Below are positions 7,596-16,030 of a DNA stretch of 64,000 nucleotides, piece by piece (positions within the stretch are counted from its first letter, which is position 1; each line of letters opens with the position of its first letter). The stretch covers positions 1 through 64,000 of the forward strand of contig NZ_JADOGI010000014.1 in assembly GCF_015645445.1 (NCBI RefSeq). The letters run 5' to 3'. A program made the position numbers and the translations under genes. Below the pieces are notes generated by a model, which worked only from the letters and a program-made list of their open reading frames with translations, ran no database searches and was not told where the DNA came from. The DNA is from Nonomuraea cypriaca. Its GTDB lineage: Bacteria > Actinomycetota > Actinomycetes > Streptosporangiales > Streptosporangiaceae.

Positions 7596-9251
7596 CTATG
7601 AACAGCGATCATGCCCGCCAGAAACTGGAACGCCAAACCCCAGGTCAGCCCCAACGGCCGAGTTTCGGGCACCCACAAGTTCCAGTGAGCACGCGCAGCC
7701 AGCGGCATCCATGTCGTTGAAGACCAGCGACTTGATCGTCACCGGCACCGTGCCCGAGGGCTGACGGACGAGCCCGAGGTCGACGTAGTCGAAGTCGCGC
7801 AGGAGCAGGCCGTCGAGGATCAGGAGGTCGTTCTCGACCCCCAGCTCGTCGCGCAGGATCCGGCCGAGCGTCCGGGCGATGTCGCCCTCCACCACGAGGT
7901 AGAGCCGCTCACCGGCGGCGAGTCGTGACGACAGCCCCTTGACGATGCCTTCGCCGAAAGCGCGAAGCCGGTGATACTCGGGGTCACCGCTCCACGACAG
8001 GGCGACGGCGAGATCGCCGTCGCCCTGCGTGAATCGGCCGAGGTGCTCCCTGAGCGCGTCGGCCATGGCTCCGGAGTCGACGGTGTCGCCGAGAACGTAC
8101 GTGGGCCGCGCCACTGGGAGGTTGCGCCGGGGAAGGGTCCGCTCGGCCGAATCGAGGTGACTGGTGATGCCGCTGAGCTGCACGGTGTACTGCGAGGCGC
8201 CGAGCACCGTCGCGCGGATGCGTTCGGCAGCGGGTAGCACGGGCGCGGGGAGGAGCCCGCCTTCCGCGCTGCGTCGCAGCTCACCGCCGAGTCGACGGCC
8301 GAGGTCGCCGAAGTCGGCGGTCTGGGTGCCGTAGACGTACTCGGCCACGCCGCCCGAGAAGACGATGCCGTCGAGCCGCTCCGGGATGCTGAGCGGCTCC
8401 GTGAGCCACAGTCCCTCCGTCGCCTCGGTGTGCTGCCCGTTGAGAACTTCCAGCAGCTCACCTGCCATGAGCGTGGCCACGTCATCGAGCTGGTCGTCGG
8501 TCACCGGTGAGCTGAGCGCCAGGTCGTGCCCGGCCCGCAGAGCGTGTCGGCGGCCGCCGGGCTCGATCCGGGTGACCACGCCGTCGGTGACCGCGATGAG
8601 ACGGCCGCCGACGTGGAACGCCGCCGTCTCGACGACCCGCCCGTCCTCCACCAGGGCAAGTTTGGTGGTGCCACCGCCGATGTCGATGTTGAGCAGGCGG
8701 CCGTGCTCCCGGCTCGACGCCCTGACGGCACCTGAGCCGTAGGCGGCGAGCATGGCTTCCATGTGATGACCGGCCATCGCGCAGACCAGGTCGCCCGCAC
8801 GCTCGCTGACCACCTCGGCGATCGCCTCGGAGTTGCGGCGGCGGAGCGCCTCGCCGGTGAGGATGACCGCACCGGTGTCGATCATCTCGGGCGTGACCCG
8901 CGCCTCGGCGTAGGCCTCGTCGAGGAGCACGCCGAGGCGGGCCGCGTCGATCTCCAGGTCCGCGCCGAACGGCGTCAAGTGGACCGGCGACTCGTAGAGC
9001 GACTCGCGCCGGACCACGATGTACCGGCTGGTGAGGTCCTCGCTCAGCCGCCGGAGATGGAGCCGCGAGAACGCGAGCTGGGTGCCTGAGGAGCCGATGT
9101 CCACGCCGACGCTGTGCAGCGTGACGTTGTCCTGCCGCCAGATCGGGTTCTCGTCCAGCGGGACGTCGGGCTCGTCGTCGTGGTCGTGGTCATGGTCGCG
9201 CCCAGCGCCGTCGACGTAATCATGGTGCCCGTGCCCGTGCCCGGTGCTCAT
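7596..9251 (-). CDS. EutA-like reactivating factor (orphan), His-rich N-terminus
   Basis: An actin/Hsp70-fold ATPase of the EutA family, which in ethanolamine pathways exchanges damaged cobalamin on ethanolamine ammonia-lyase. SVGVDIGSSGTQLAF (about 47-61) is the first phosphate loop and LLNIDIGGGTTKLAL the second, which supports nucleotide binding. The first 27 residues hold a HGHGHH run and a DHDHDHDD run that could bind metal. No EutB, EutC or other B12 enzyme gene is in the window, so the ethanolamine role is doubtful. Its ATG overlaps the stop of the upstream bicupin gene (ATGA), so the two are co-expressed. The conserved part ends at SLVFN; about 38 unrelated residues follow, which suggests a rearranged 3' end. 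Confidence 0.8.
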   Translation of the reverse strand: MSTGHGHGHHDYVDGAGRDHDHDHDDEPDVPLDENPIWRQDNVTLHSVGVDIGSSGTQLAFSRLHLRRLSEDLTSRYIVVRRESLYESPVHLTPFGADLEIDAARLGVLLDEAYAEARVTPEMIDTGAVILTGEALRRRNSEAIAEVVSERAGDLVCAMAGHHMEAMLAAYGSGAVRASSREHGRLLNIDIGGGTTKLALVEDGRVVETAAFHVGGRLIAVTDGVVTRIEPGGRRHALRAGHDLALSSPVTDDQLDDVATLMAGELLEVLNGQHTEATEGLWLTEPLSIPERLDGIVFSGGVAEYVYGTQTADFGDLGRRLGGELRRSAEGGLLPAPVLPAAERIRATVLGASQYTVQLSGITSHLDSAERTLPRRNLPVARPTYVLGDTVDSGAMADALREHLGRFTQGDGDLAVALSWSGDPEYHRLRAFGEGIVKGLSSRLAAGERLYLVVEGDIARTLGRILRDELGVENDLLILDGLLLRDFDYVDLGLVRQPSGTVPVTIKSLVFNDMDAAGCACSLELVGARNSAVGADLGFGVPVSGGHDRCS

Positions 9252-10384
9252 GCGGTGGCGGTGCTCTCGCCCGGCATCGGCGGCAGGTCCTCGAGCTCGG
9301 CCGCGTAGGCGGCGTCCATCTGGGGGGTCAGCCCCTTCTGGGCGAGCGCCTTGGCGAAGGTGTCGCGGACGATGGGGGATTCATCGGCGTAGTCGATCTG
9401 ATCGCCGCCGATCCGCCGGCTGATCCAGGCCTTCGGCACGCCCTGGGCGTTGCGGATCGAGACCACCTCGTGCTTGAACGCCAGGTACCGGGCAGGACTG
9501 TCGCCGGTGTTGAAGTGCTGGTGGAACCACATGTTGGGTGGGACGATGAGCGCGCCCGGCTTCCAGTCGTAGCGCTTCGGCTCCTCGCCCTCGGGCCACA
9601 TCAGGCTGAAGCCCTCACCGCTCATGATGATGACGTGCGCGCCCGGGCCGTGGCGGTGACCCTTCTTGTACGTCGCGATGGGGAACTGCGAGATGTGGCT
9701 GTTCATGGAGCCCTTGGCCATCATGAAGCGGATGTGGCCTCCGCCCGCACCGCGCTCCTTGGCGTGGATGAGCGGGAGGTTCACAGCGTCGGCGACGAAG
9801 TTCGTCTTGAGGAGCAGGCCCTCGACCTCGTCCTTGTCGGCGAAGTAGTCGGGCTCGCCGTTGAAACGGCCGACGAAGTCGTGTGCGGTGTCGAAGACGA
9901 ACTCCGGCTCGTCGTACATGTTCAGCACCGGCGGCATGTTCGTCGAGGAGACGAAGCGGGCGGCGGTGGCCCCCGAGCCGTTGAAGTGCTGGTGCCAGGT
10001 GTTGAGCGGAATCGCGAAGAGGGAGCCCGGGCCCCACTCGAAGGTGACCTTCTTGCCGACGTCGTTCCAAACGCTGGTCGAGCCGTTGCCGGAGAGCACC
10101 ATGATCATCTCTTCGAAGAGCTGGCGCTGCGGGGCCAGCTTGCCGCCGGCGGGGATCTCGCACACATAGCAGTCGTTGGACGTGCGGGAGGCTTCGTGGT
10201 TGATGAAGACACCGCGCCCGCCGCGGCGATCCCAGGGTTTCAGCTCGACCGTGTTGAGGTCAGGGATGTAGTGGGCGGAGATGATGTCCAGACCCTCGTT
10301 GCGGACCCATGAGGCGTACGGGGTGTTCTTCTCGCGGGCGAAGTTCTTCGCCATGCTGTCCGAAACGTTCGCATCTTTTGTCAC
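9248..10384 (-). CDS. bicupin protein, possible mononuclear-metal dioxygenase
   Basis: A 378-residue soluble protein with two cupin barrels. The first has IPLNTWHQHFNGSG and the second KKGHRHGPGAHVIIMSGEG followed by PPNMWFHQHFN, so metal-binding His clusters are visible in both. Bicupins of this type include ring-cleaving dioxygenases such as gentisate 1,2-dioxygenase, but also non-enzymatic members. The start is taken as GTG 10384, because GGAGG lies 5 bases upstream; an upstream GTG at 10396 lacks this. It is translationally coupled to the EutA-like gene and divergent from the GntR gene. A GGTAAGACC operator lies just upstream. Ring cleavage in the local catabolic pathway is the most attractive role but is inferred. 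Confidence 0.75.
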   Translation of the reverse strand: MTKDANVSDSMAKNFAREKNTPYASWVRNEGLDIISAHYIPDLNTVELKPWDRRGGRGVFINHEASRTSNDCYVCEIPAGGKLAPQRQLFEEMIMVLSGNGSTSVWNDVGKKVTFEWGPGSLFAIPLNTWHQHFNGSGATAARFVSSTNMPPVLNMYDEPEFVFDTAHDFVGRFNGEPDYFADKDEVEGLLLKTNFVADAVNLPLIHAKERGAGGGHIRFMMAKGSMNSHISQFPIATYKKGHRHGPGAHVIIMSGEGFSLMWPEGEEPKRYDWKPGALIVPPNMWFHQHFNTGDSPARYLAFKHEVVSIRNAQGVPKAWISRRIGGDQIDYADESPIVRDTFAKALAQKGLTPQMDAAYAAELEDLPPMPGESTATA

Positions 10385-10411
10385 TGAAACCTCCACCTTT
10401 CATCTGGTACA

Positions 10412-10424
10412 ACGGTAAGACCAA
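10412..10424. promoter_or_regulatory. candidate FCD-GntR operator before the bicupin gene
   Basis: ACGGTAAGACCAA fits the GGT-N3-ACC pattern found before most units of the catabolic region. It lies about 30 bases upstream of the bicupin start, where a repressor would block the promoter. FadR/VanR-type GntR proteins bind sites of this form. Confidence 0.5.
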
Positions 10425-10656
10425 TGTCTGCGTGACGTCAACAAACGCCCCCGATCGAACGGGCAGGTGCGAGCGCCGTGGGCATCGCCGTCTGGGTGCG
10501 CCTGCACAGGCGTTGCCCGTCGGGCCGCTTGGCGCACGCGCCGCGCAGGTTACCGCTCCGAGGTGCAAAGGACATACCATCAGACCTGATGTTAGCTACA
10601 ACCTGCATGGGGTGCCCGGCAACGTCTGCCCCACGATGGCCTTGAGGAGTGCGCAA

Positions 10657-11394
10657 ATGGGGACAACGAGATCCGGGAGCAGCGCCGACCCGTCGGAACT
10701 CTTCAGCCGTGTCAACGTCGACCGTGTCTCGCAGGTCATCGTCGACCAGATCAAGCATCTCATCCGTGACGGGCGGCTGAGCTCTGGCGATCGCCTGCCT
10801 AGCGAACGCGAGTTGTGTCAGCGTTTCGGCGTCAGCCGGGTGACCGTGCGTGAGGCCCTGCGCGTGCTGGAGGCCAGCGGGCTCGTCACGATCAAAGTCG
10901 GTTCGCACGGCGGCGCCTTCCTGACCTCACCTTCGGCGGAGCGCCTCGGTGCCGGACTCGCCGACCTCATCTCGCTGACGCCCCAGACGGCGGCGAACGT
11001 CACCGAGGCGCGCATCATCGTGGAACTGGGCATCCTTCCCCTGGTCGTCGAACGAGCGACCGAGGAGGACATCGCTGATCTGCTCACCATGGTCGAGGAG
11101 AGCCGGCAGGCCGTCGAGAAGGGCGAATATGCGATCGAGATGTCGGCCGCGTTCCACACCCGGGTGGCGGCGTGCACGCACAACCCCGCCATCGAGATGC
11201 TGGTCCAGAGCTTCCACGGTCCCCTGCTGATGTCATTGCAGGAGTCGCACGTCGACGCGCCGATGGGACACCAAGGGACCGACGAGCACCGGGCGCTCAC
11301 CTACGCCATCAAGGATCGCGACCAGGCGGCGGCTCGCGAGGTGATGACCAGCCACCTCGAGCGAACGGCTCGCCGTGTGCGGCGCGACGGGTGA
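10657..11394 (+). CDS. FCD-domain GntR-family transcriptional regulator
   Basis: A 245-residue FadR/VanR-type regulator. The winged helix (about 20-90) has SGDRLPSERELCQRFGVS and VTVREALRVLEASGLV. The FCD effector domain includes EARIIVELGILP and two conserved His regions (AFHTRVAACTHNPAIEM, SFHGPLL) that usually coordinate a metal contacting an organic-acid effector. The start at 10657 follows GAGGAG by 8 bases. It is divergent from the bicupin-EutA pair. It is closely similar to the regulator at 37408, so both probably see related acids and share operators. Repression released by a pathway acid is the expected mode (inference). Confidence 0.9.
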   Translation: MGTTRSGSSADPSELFSRVNVDRVSQVIVDQIKHLIRDGRLSSGDRLPSERELCQRFGVSRVTVREALRVLEASGLVTIKVGSHGGAFLTSPSAERLGAGLADLISLTPQTAANVTEARIIVELGILPLVVERATEEDIADLLTMVEESRQAVEKGEYAIEMSAAFHTRVAACTHNPAIEMLVQSFHGPLLMSLQESHVDAPMGHQGTDEHRALTYAIKDRDQAAAREVMTSHLERTARRVRRDG

Positions 11395-11462
11395 CCAGCC
11401 CGCGAGTACGTCGAAACGGGGCCGGCACCGGCGGCCGTTGGTAATCATGAGAGGACGGGGCA

Positions 11463-11705
11463 ATGACGGAGGTCGTCCAGCCGACCGATCGCATTGACGA
11501 GCAGGCTCGTAAGACCATCGTCATCCTGCACTCCCTGACCGATCATCGACGGATGCCGCCGATGGAGCGGCTCGGGGCGTCGCTGGCAGCCCACACTGAC
11601 TTCTTGCTGGTCGCGAGCTACAACCCGGGCTACCAGGCCGTCGGCACCCGACTCGAGCCGCCCCACTACGCGCCGTCCCCGATCCCAAGCGGATCGTCGA
11701 CCTGA
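11463..11705 (+). pseudogene. fragment of a CbbQ/NorQ/GvpN-type AAA+ ATPase
   Basis: ARKTIVILHSLTDHRR and FLLVASYNPGYQ are hallmarks of the middle of MoxR-type AAA+ proteins of the CbbQ/NirQ/NorQ/GvpN family, which remodel or metallate enzymes. The Walker A part before it and the sensor-2 part after it are missing. After GYQ the expected continuation is lost to a frameshift and the frame stops at 11705. A good ATG is present, but the product cannot be an ATPase. It suggests that the locus once held a metalloenzyme needing an AAA+ activator. Confidence 0.6.
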
Positions 11706-11836
11706 ACGTACGCCGACGAGACCGGCCCGGCGGAGTCCTCTACCGAGTACTCGCATGCCGCTTGAACTGCATGGATGGGATTTTCGGCAGGGACGCAGGC
11801 TGCGGCCGGCGGACCTCACGATCGACTGACCGGAGG

Positions 11837-13090
11837 TCACTCCTCGCGCAAGGCGCGCACCTTCCGCAACCACGGTAACACCGCGAGGGCTGCGAGCCCT
11901 GCCGGGATCCCGGCCAGCAGGAGTCCGGCGCGTGCTCCCCACTGCTCGCACACCCACCCCGTGAGCGGGGCTCCCAGAGGAGTGCTGCCGAGAAATACCA
12001 GGCTGTGCAGGGCGATCACCCGCCCCTGCATCGTAGGATCCGCCCTGATCTGCAACAGCGTGCGGGCGAGCGTGTTGAAGCAGATGTTCGCGATACCGAG
12101 GGCGACGACCGCCGCCATCGCCAGGCCGAGTGCGGGAGCGGCCGCGACGGCGACGTTCACGCCGGCGAAGGCGAACGTCCACAACAGCAGGGACCACGCG
12201 GTGGCGTCCACGCGCGCGGCGCTCGCGAGGGCACCGAGCACCGCGCCCACTCCGAGGGCGGAGGTGAGCCAGCCGTAGATCTCGGCGCCTCCGCCGAAGG
12301 TCTCGCGGGCGAGCAGAGGGAACACAACCCGAAAGTTCTGGCCGAGCAGCGCGACCACGGCCACGAGAAACAGGCACGCGCGTAGCTCCGGGTGCTCCCA
12401 TACATATCGCAGGCTCTGCCTGGCCTGGCCCTTGGCTCGGGGAAGAGCCGGAACCCGGTGTAGCTCCCGGGGATTCATGCGCGCGAGCCCGAGCAGGACC
12501 GCCACGAACGACAGCGCGTTGACCGCGAACGCCGCTCCGACGTCGACGGTCGCGATCAGGACTCCGGCGATCGCCGGGCCGACGAGGCGGCCGGCGTTGT
12601 GCACCGCCGAGTTCAGGGCCTGCGCGTTCACATAGTTCTCCGGGCTGACCATCTCGGTGACGAAGGCCTGCCGCGCGGGCACGTCGAGGACGGTGACCAG
12701 GCCGAGTCCGAGGGCGAGCGCGTAGACCATCCAGAGCTGCACCAGGTTGCCCAGCACGAGCACCGCGAGGGCGGCCGCGAGGATGGCGCTGGCCGCCTGC
12801 GTCGCCATGATCGTGCGGCGCCGGTCGAGCCGGTCGACGAGGACACCTCCCCACAGGCCGAACATGAGGGTGGGCAGGAACTGCAGCGCGGTCGAGATGC
12901 CGAGCGCGACGGGCGAGTCCGTCAGTTCGAGCACGAGCCAGTCCTGTGCCACCCGCTGCATCCAGGTTCCGATCACGCTCACCGCGTGACCGGTGAAGAA
13001 GCGTCGGTAGTTGGGCACGGTGAGCGACCGGAAGACACGCCGGTGCGCGGTGCGGACGCGGGCGAGGAACGTGTCATCTGCCGAACCCAT
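11837..13090 (-). CDS. MFS transporter, DHA3/EntS-like
   Basis: A 417-residue integral membrane protein with about 12 hydrophobic helices. The loop GVLVDRLDRRRTIMATQ between helices 2 and 3 is the major-facilitator signature. VTVLDVPARQAFVTEMV and NAQALNSAVHNAGRLVGPAIAG are typical of the EntS/DHA3 exporter branch. AGGGAAGGGG lies upstream of the ATG. A TAATGGTATTACCTTA operator sits 25 bases before the start, so it belongs to the GntR regulon and may move a pathway substrate or a toxic intermediate. Direction of transport cannot be read from the sequence. It is related to the MFS gene at 19027. Confidence 0.85.
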   Translation of the reverse strand: MGSADDTFLARVRTAHRRVFRSLTVPNYRRFFTGHAVSVIGTWMQRVAQDWLVLELTDSPVALGISTALQFLPTLMFGLWGGVLVDRLDRRRTIMATQAASAILAAALAVLVLGNLVQLWMVYALALGLGLVTVLDVPARQAFVTEMVSPENYVNAQALNSAVHNAGRLVGPAIAGVLIATVDVGAAFAVNALSFVAVLLGLARMNPRELHRVPALPRAKGQARQSLRYVWEHPELRACLFLVAVVALLGQNFRVVFPLLARETFGGGAEIYGWLTSALGVGAVLGALASAARVDATAWSLLLWTFAFAGVNVAVAAAPALGLAMAAVVALGIANICFNTLARTLLQIRADPTMQGRVIALHSLVFLGSTPLGAPLTGWVCEQWGARAGLLLAGIPAGLAALAVLPWLRKVRALREE

Positions 13091-13114
13091 GGCAACCCCT
13101 TCCCTGGATCAGGC

Positions 13115-13130
13115 TAATGGTATTACCTTA
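13115..13130. promoter_or_regulatory. candidate FCD-GntR operator before the MFS gene
   Basis: TAATGGTATTACCTTA contains the GGT-N3-ACC core and is nearly identical to the site at 25117. It is 25 bases upstream of the MFS start on the minus strand. Confidence 0.55.
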
Positions 13131-13242
13131 GATCCTCAACGAAGAGATTTGGGGTAATTGTTATGACGTGCCCCTGACCGGCCGTGAAGGGATATTCCAG
13201 TCTCACGGCCCTCGCAGACGCGGGTCGCCTGACAACGAAGGG

Positions 13243-13270
13243 CCTGGCCGGCGCAGTCGCGCCGGCCAGG
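13243..13270. repeat. perfect 12-bp inverted repeat in a divergent intergenic region
   Basis: CCTGGCCGGCGC, AGTC, and the exact complement. It lies between the divergent MFS and ABC units. Neither gene ends there, so it is not an obvious terminator. It may insulate the two promoters. Confidence 0.5.
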
Positions 13271-13396
13271 GGTCGACACGGCGTCCCGCTCGTCTGAGCG
13301 GCCCGCGCGATCTCAACATGTGAGAGACGGCCGGACCTCTATCAAGGAAACCGCTCCGGGGCTTGTCCACCGTGTAACGGTCCGGTAAAAGTATGG

Positions 13397-13416
13397 CTAA
13401 AGGGTTAGACCTTTAG
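13397..13416. promoter_or_regulatory. candidate GntR operator before the ABC importer operon
   Basis: CTAAAGGGTTAGACCTTTAG is a 7-bp palindrome around a six-base centre and includes the GGT-N3-ACC core. It lies 47 bases before the small ORF at 13463 and is probably the control site of the whole importer operon. Confidence 0.6.
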
Positions 13417-13462
13417 TCCGACCGGGGTGTGTACTCGGGTAATTCGCTCAAAGGAGGCAAAA

Positions 13463-13591
13463 ATGTGCGATGACCATCTGGCTGGAGCTCTCGCCGGCGA
13501 GACGGGGAACTGGGACGGGCCGGAGATCGCCGCACGTGATCCGTGGCGCCAGCACTGCAACCTGGGCCACATCGAGACGGGCGTCATCTGA
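13463..13591 (+). CDS. 42-residue small ORF leading the ABC importer operon
   Basis: It starts with ATG five bases after an excellent AAAGGAGG ribosome site, directly downstream of the palindromic operator at 13397. The peptide begins MCDDHLAGAL, has two Cys, three His and two Trp, and shows no signal or membrane segment. I do not recognise it. A metal-binding small protein, a regulatory leader or a modified-peptide precursor are all conceivable. The next gene starts 86 bases later. The strength of the ribosome site compared with its neighbours is the main reason to believe it is translated. Confidence 0.5.
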   Translation: MCDDHLAGALAGETGNWDGPEIAARDPWRQHCNLGHIETGVI

Positions 13592-13676
13592 GCACTATTT
13601 CTCGCGGGGGGGAACAAAGTGCACCATCGCCGGGCCGGTGCTCGCACCGCCCAGTCGAGCTCGCGGGAGAGCATCC

Positions 13677-14801
13677 ATGCATCACCAGAAATTCTTCGGA
13701 TCGGTGGCGGTGGCCGCCGCTGTTCTCCTCCTAGGAGCCTGTGGCGCCTCGCCGACAGCCGGAGGGCCCATGCCGGCCGACGGGGCCGACAAGTCCAGCG
13801 CGAGGGCCCAGGAGGTTTACGACCGCGTCAACGGGCTCACCGGTGACGAACGGACCAAGGCCCTCGTCGACCTCGCAAAGCAAGAGGGCACGCTCACGAT
13901 CTACACCTCGAACACCGACCTGGACAAGGTCATCAAGGGATTCGAGAAGACCTACCCGATCGAGGTGAAGGTCTACCGCGGGAACTCGGAGTCGGTGCTT
14001 CAGCGCGTGGTGCAAGAGCAGCAGGCGCACTACGCCGGCAGCGACCTCATCGAGACGAACGCCGGCGAGCTCAACGTCATGGCCGACCAGAACATGCTCT
14101 ACCCGTACGAAGGCGCGCTGCGCGACGCCGTACGCAAGGAGGGCCAGGCGAACGGCTGGACCGCGACCCGGTTCAACGTGTTCGTGGTCGGGTGGAACAC
14201 CACCAAGGTGAAGCCCGGCGAGGAGCCGAAGACGTTCGAGGAGCTTGCCGACCCGAAGTGGAAGGGACTCGTCTCCCTGGAGGTCGGCGACGTCGACTGG
14301 TTCGCCGCCATGTACAAGCACTACCTCGACCAGGGCAAGACCGACGCCGAGATCCGCGACCTGTTCGACCGGGTCGTCGCCAACGCGAAGATCGCCAAGG
14401 GGCACACGGCGCAGGGTGAGCTGCTCTCGGCCGGACAGTTCGCGGTGACCGCCTCCTCCTACAGCCACACGATCGACAAGGCCGCCGACCAGGGCGCCCC
14501 GGTGAGCTGGCATCCGGCCTCGGGGACTCCGGTGCAGCCCATCGTGATACGGCCCAACGGCGTGGCGCTGATGAAGACGGCGCCACACCCGGCGGCGGCG
14601 ATGCTGTTCGTCGACTACGAGCTCGGTGAGGGACAGAAGATCCTGCACGAGTCCTTCCGGGTCGGCTCGATCCCCACGGCGAACGATCCTCTGGCCGGAC
14701 TCACGACGATTTCCGTGCCCGAGAAGGAAATGCTCGACAACCCCAAGAAATGGGACGCGCTCTACGAAGAGATCGTCCAGTCAGGCCGGGAGAACCAGTG
14801 A
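13677..14801 (+). CDS. ABC importer substrate-binding lipoprotein, copy 1
   Basis: A 374-residue extracellular solute-binding protein. The start at 13677 follows GGGAGA and gives a lipoprotein signal with lipobox LLGAC (Cys about 21). The mature part has the two-lobe fold of the AfuA/FbpA-PotD group: EGTLTIYTSNTD, NGWTATRFNVFVVGWNTTK, DPKWKGLVSLEVGD and QPIVIRPNGVALM. The paired tyrosines used by ferric-binding proteins are not evident, so the ligand may be an organic anion rather than iron. A second, clearly homologous binding protein follows with a GTGA overlap. Both feed the permease at 16031. Confidence 0.85.
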   Translation: MHHQKFFGSVAVAAAVLLLGACGASPTAGGPMPADGADKSSARAQEVYDRVNGLTGDERTKALVDLAKQEGTLTIYTSNTDLDKVIKGFEKTYPIEVKVYRGNSESVLQRVVQEQQAHYAGSDLIETNAGELNVMADQNMLYPYEGALRDAVRKEGQANGWTATRFNVFVVGWNTTKVKPGEEPKTFEELADPKWKGLVSLEVGDVDWFAAMYKHYLDQGKTDAEIRDLFDRVVANAKIAKGHTAQGELLSAGQFAVTASSYSHTIDKAADQGAPVSWHPASGTPVQPIVIRPNGVALMKTAPHPAAAMLFVDYELGEGQKILHESFRVGSIPTANDPLAGLTTISVPEKEMLDNPKKWDALYEEIVQSGRENQ

Positions 14802-15946
14802 ACACCGCACCCCTCTCAGGCCGCCGTAGCGGCAGGCCCGTGAAGCACGTGTTGGCCTCAGCGTCCGCACTCGTGCTCCTGCTCTCAGGCTGCGGAGGCT
14901 CGCCCACAGCAACCGCACCACAAGCCACGACCGGCGGCGGGCCCACCGCGGCGGAGAAGCTCTACGCCGAGGTCAACGGGATGACCGGTCAGCAGCGGCG
15001 CGACAAGCTGGCCTCGCTCGCCGAGAAGGAAGGCACGCTCGACCTCTACACGTCCATGACGAGCGATGTGGCCGACGCGGTCCTGAAGGCGTTCGAGGGA
15101 CAGTTCAACGTCAAGGTGAACCTGTACCGCGCTGGGTCGGAGACGGTGCTCCAGCGGGTCGTGCAGGAGCAGAAGGCCGGCTACCAGGGCAACGACGTGG
15201 TGGAGACCAACGCGACCGAGCTGTTCGACCTGAACAGCGAGGGCGTTCTCGCCGATTACGACGGTGAGCGGCGCCGCATGGTCCCGGAGGTCGGTCGGCA
15301 GCAAGGATGGACGGCGACGCGGCTGAACCTGTTCGCGCCGAGCTGGAACACCGGGCTTGTCACCCCGGAGCAGGCGCCGAAGACCTGGGAGGATCTTGCC
15401 GACCCCAAGTGGGACGGCAAGCTGGCCTTGGAGATCAGCGACTCCGACTGGTACCTGACTCTCTACAAGTACTGGGAGAAGCAGGGCAAGTCCGACGACG
15501 AGATCAACAAGATCTTCGAGGGGATGGCCAGCGGCGCGAAGATCGTCAAGGGCCACACCGTGCAGGGCCAGTTGCTGTCCGCCGGCCAGTTCTCGGTCGC
15601 CGCCTCCAACTACTCCTACATCGTCGAGCAGGCCAAGGCCAAGGGCGCGCCCGTCGACTACCTGCCCTTCGTCCAGCCGGTCATCGCCCGGCCCAACGGC
15701 GTCGGGCTGATGAAGACGGCCAAACACCCCGCCACGGCGATGTTGTTCACGGACTGGCTGCTCCAGGAGGGCCAGGCGCTTCTGGTGAAGCAGGGGCTCA
15801 CCCCGGCCATCGTGGAGGGAGACGACCCCCTCAAGGATGTGGAGATCATCCCGATCGACGTCGAAGAGCTGACGAAGAACGGCGATGAGTGGAACAAGCG
15901 ATATGACCAGGTCATCTCCAACGGTGAGCAGGTCGACGGAAATTGA
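14798..15946 (+). CDS. ABC importer substrate-binding lipoprotein, copy 2
   Basis: A 382-residue solute-binding protein. It starts at GTG 14798, overlapping the stop of copy 1, with GGGAGA upstream. Its lipobox is LLSGC (Cys about 29). It aligns with copy 1 over almost the full length (VLQRVVQEQ, GWTATR, DPKWDGK, VKGHTVQGQLLSAGQFSVAASNYSY), so the pair arose by tandem duplication. Two binding proteins on one permease usually means two related ligands or two affinities. A strong hairpin follows, as is common after binding-protein genes that need higher expression than the permease. Confidence 0.85.
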   Translation: MNTAPLSGRRSGRPVKHVLASASALVLLLSGCGGSPTATAPQATTGGGPTAAEKLYAEVNGMTGQQRRDKLASLAEKEGTLDLYTSMTSDVADAVLKAFEGQFNVKVNLYRAGSETVLQRVVQEQKAGYQGNDVVETNATELFDLNSEGVLADYDGERRRMVPEVGRQQGWTATRLNLFAPSWNTGLVTPEQAPKTWEDLADPKWDGKLALEISDSDWYLTLYKYWEKQGKSDDEINKIFEGMASGAKIVKGHTVQGQLLSAGQFSVAASNYSYIVEQAKAKGAPVDYLPFVQPVIARPNGVGLMKTAKHPATAMLFTDWLLQEGQALLVKQGLTPAIVEGDDPLKDVEIIPIDVEELTKNGDEWNKRYDQVISNGEQVDGN

Positions 15947-15956
15947 GTCACCAATC

Positions 15957-15991
15957 GCGCGGCGGCACCGGTATCGGTGGTGCCGCCGCGC
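15957..15991 (+). terminator. intra-operon hairpin after the binding proteins
   Basis: A 13-bp perfect stem (GCGCGGCGGCACC) with a 9-base loop, between copy 2 and the permease gene. It probably stabilises or partly terminates the upstream mRNA so that binding proteins exceed permease. Confidence 0.7.
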
Positions 15992-16030
15992 TTGTGATCA
16001 TCGCAGACTGGTTCAGAAAGAGGTGAGGGC

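Noticed and set aside
7596-9251. Ethanolamine utilisation locus
   Set aside because: Only a EutA-like gene is present; no EutB, EutC, shell protein or ethanolamine regulator was found.
11706-11836. Continuation of the AAA+ gene after 11705
   Set aside because: No frame gives the expected sensor or arginine-finger sequence; the rest of the gene appears to be lost.
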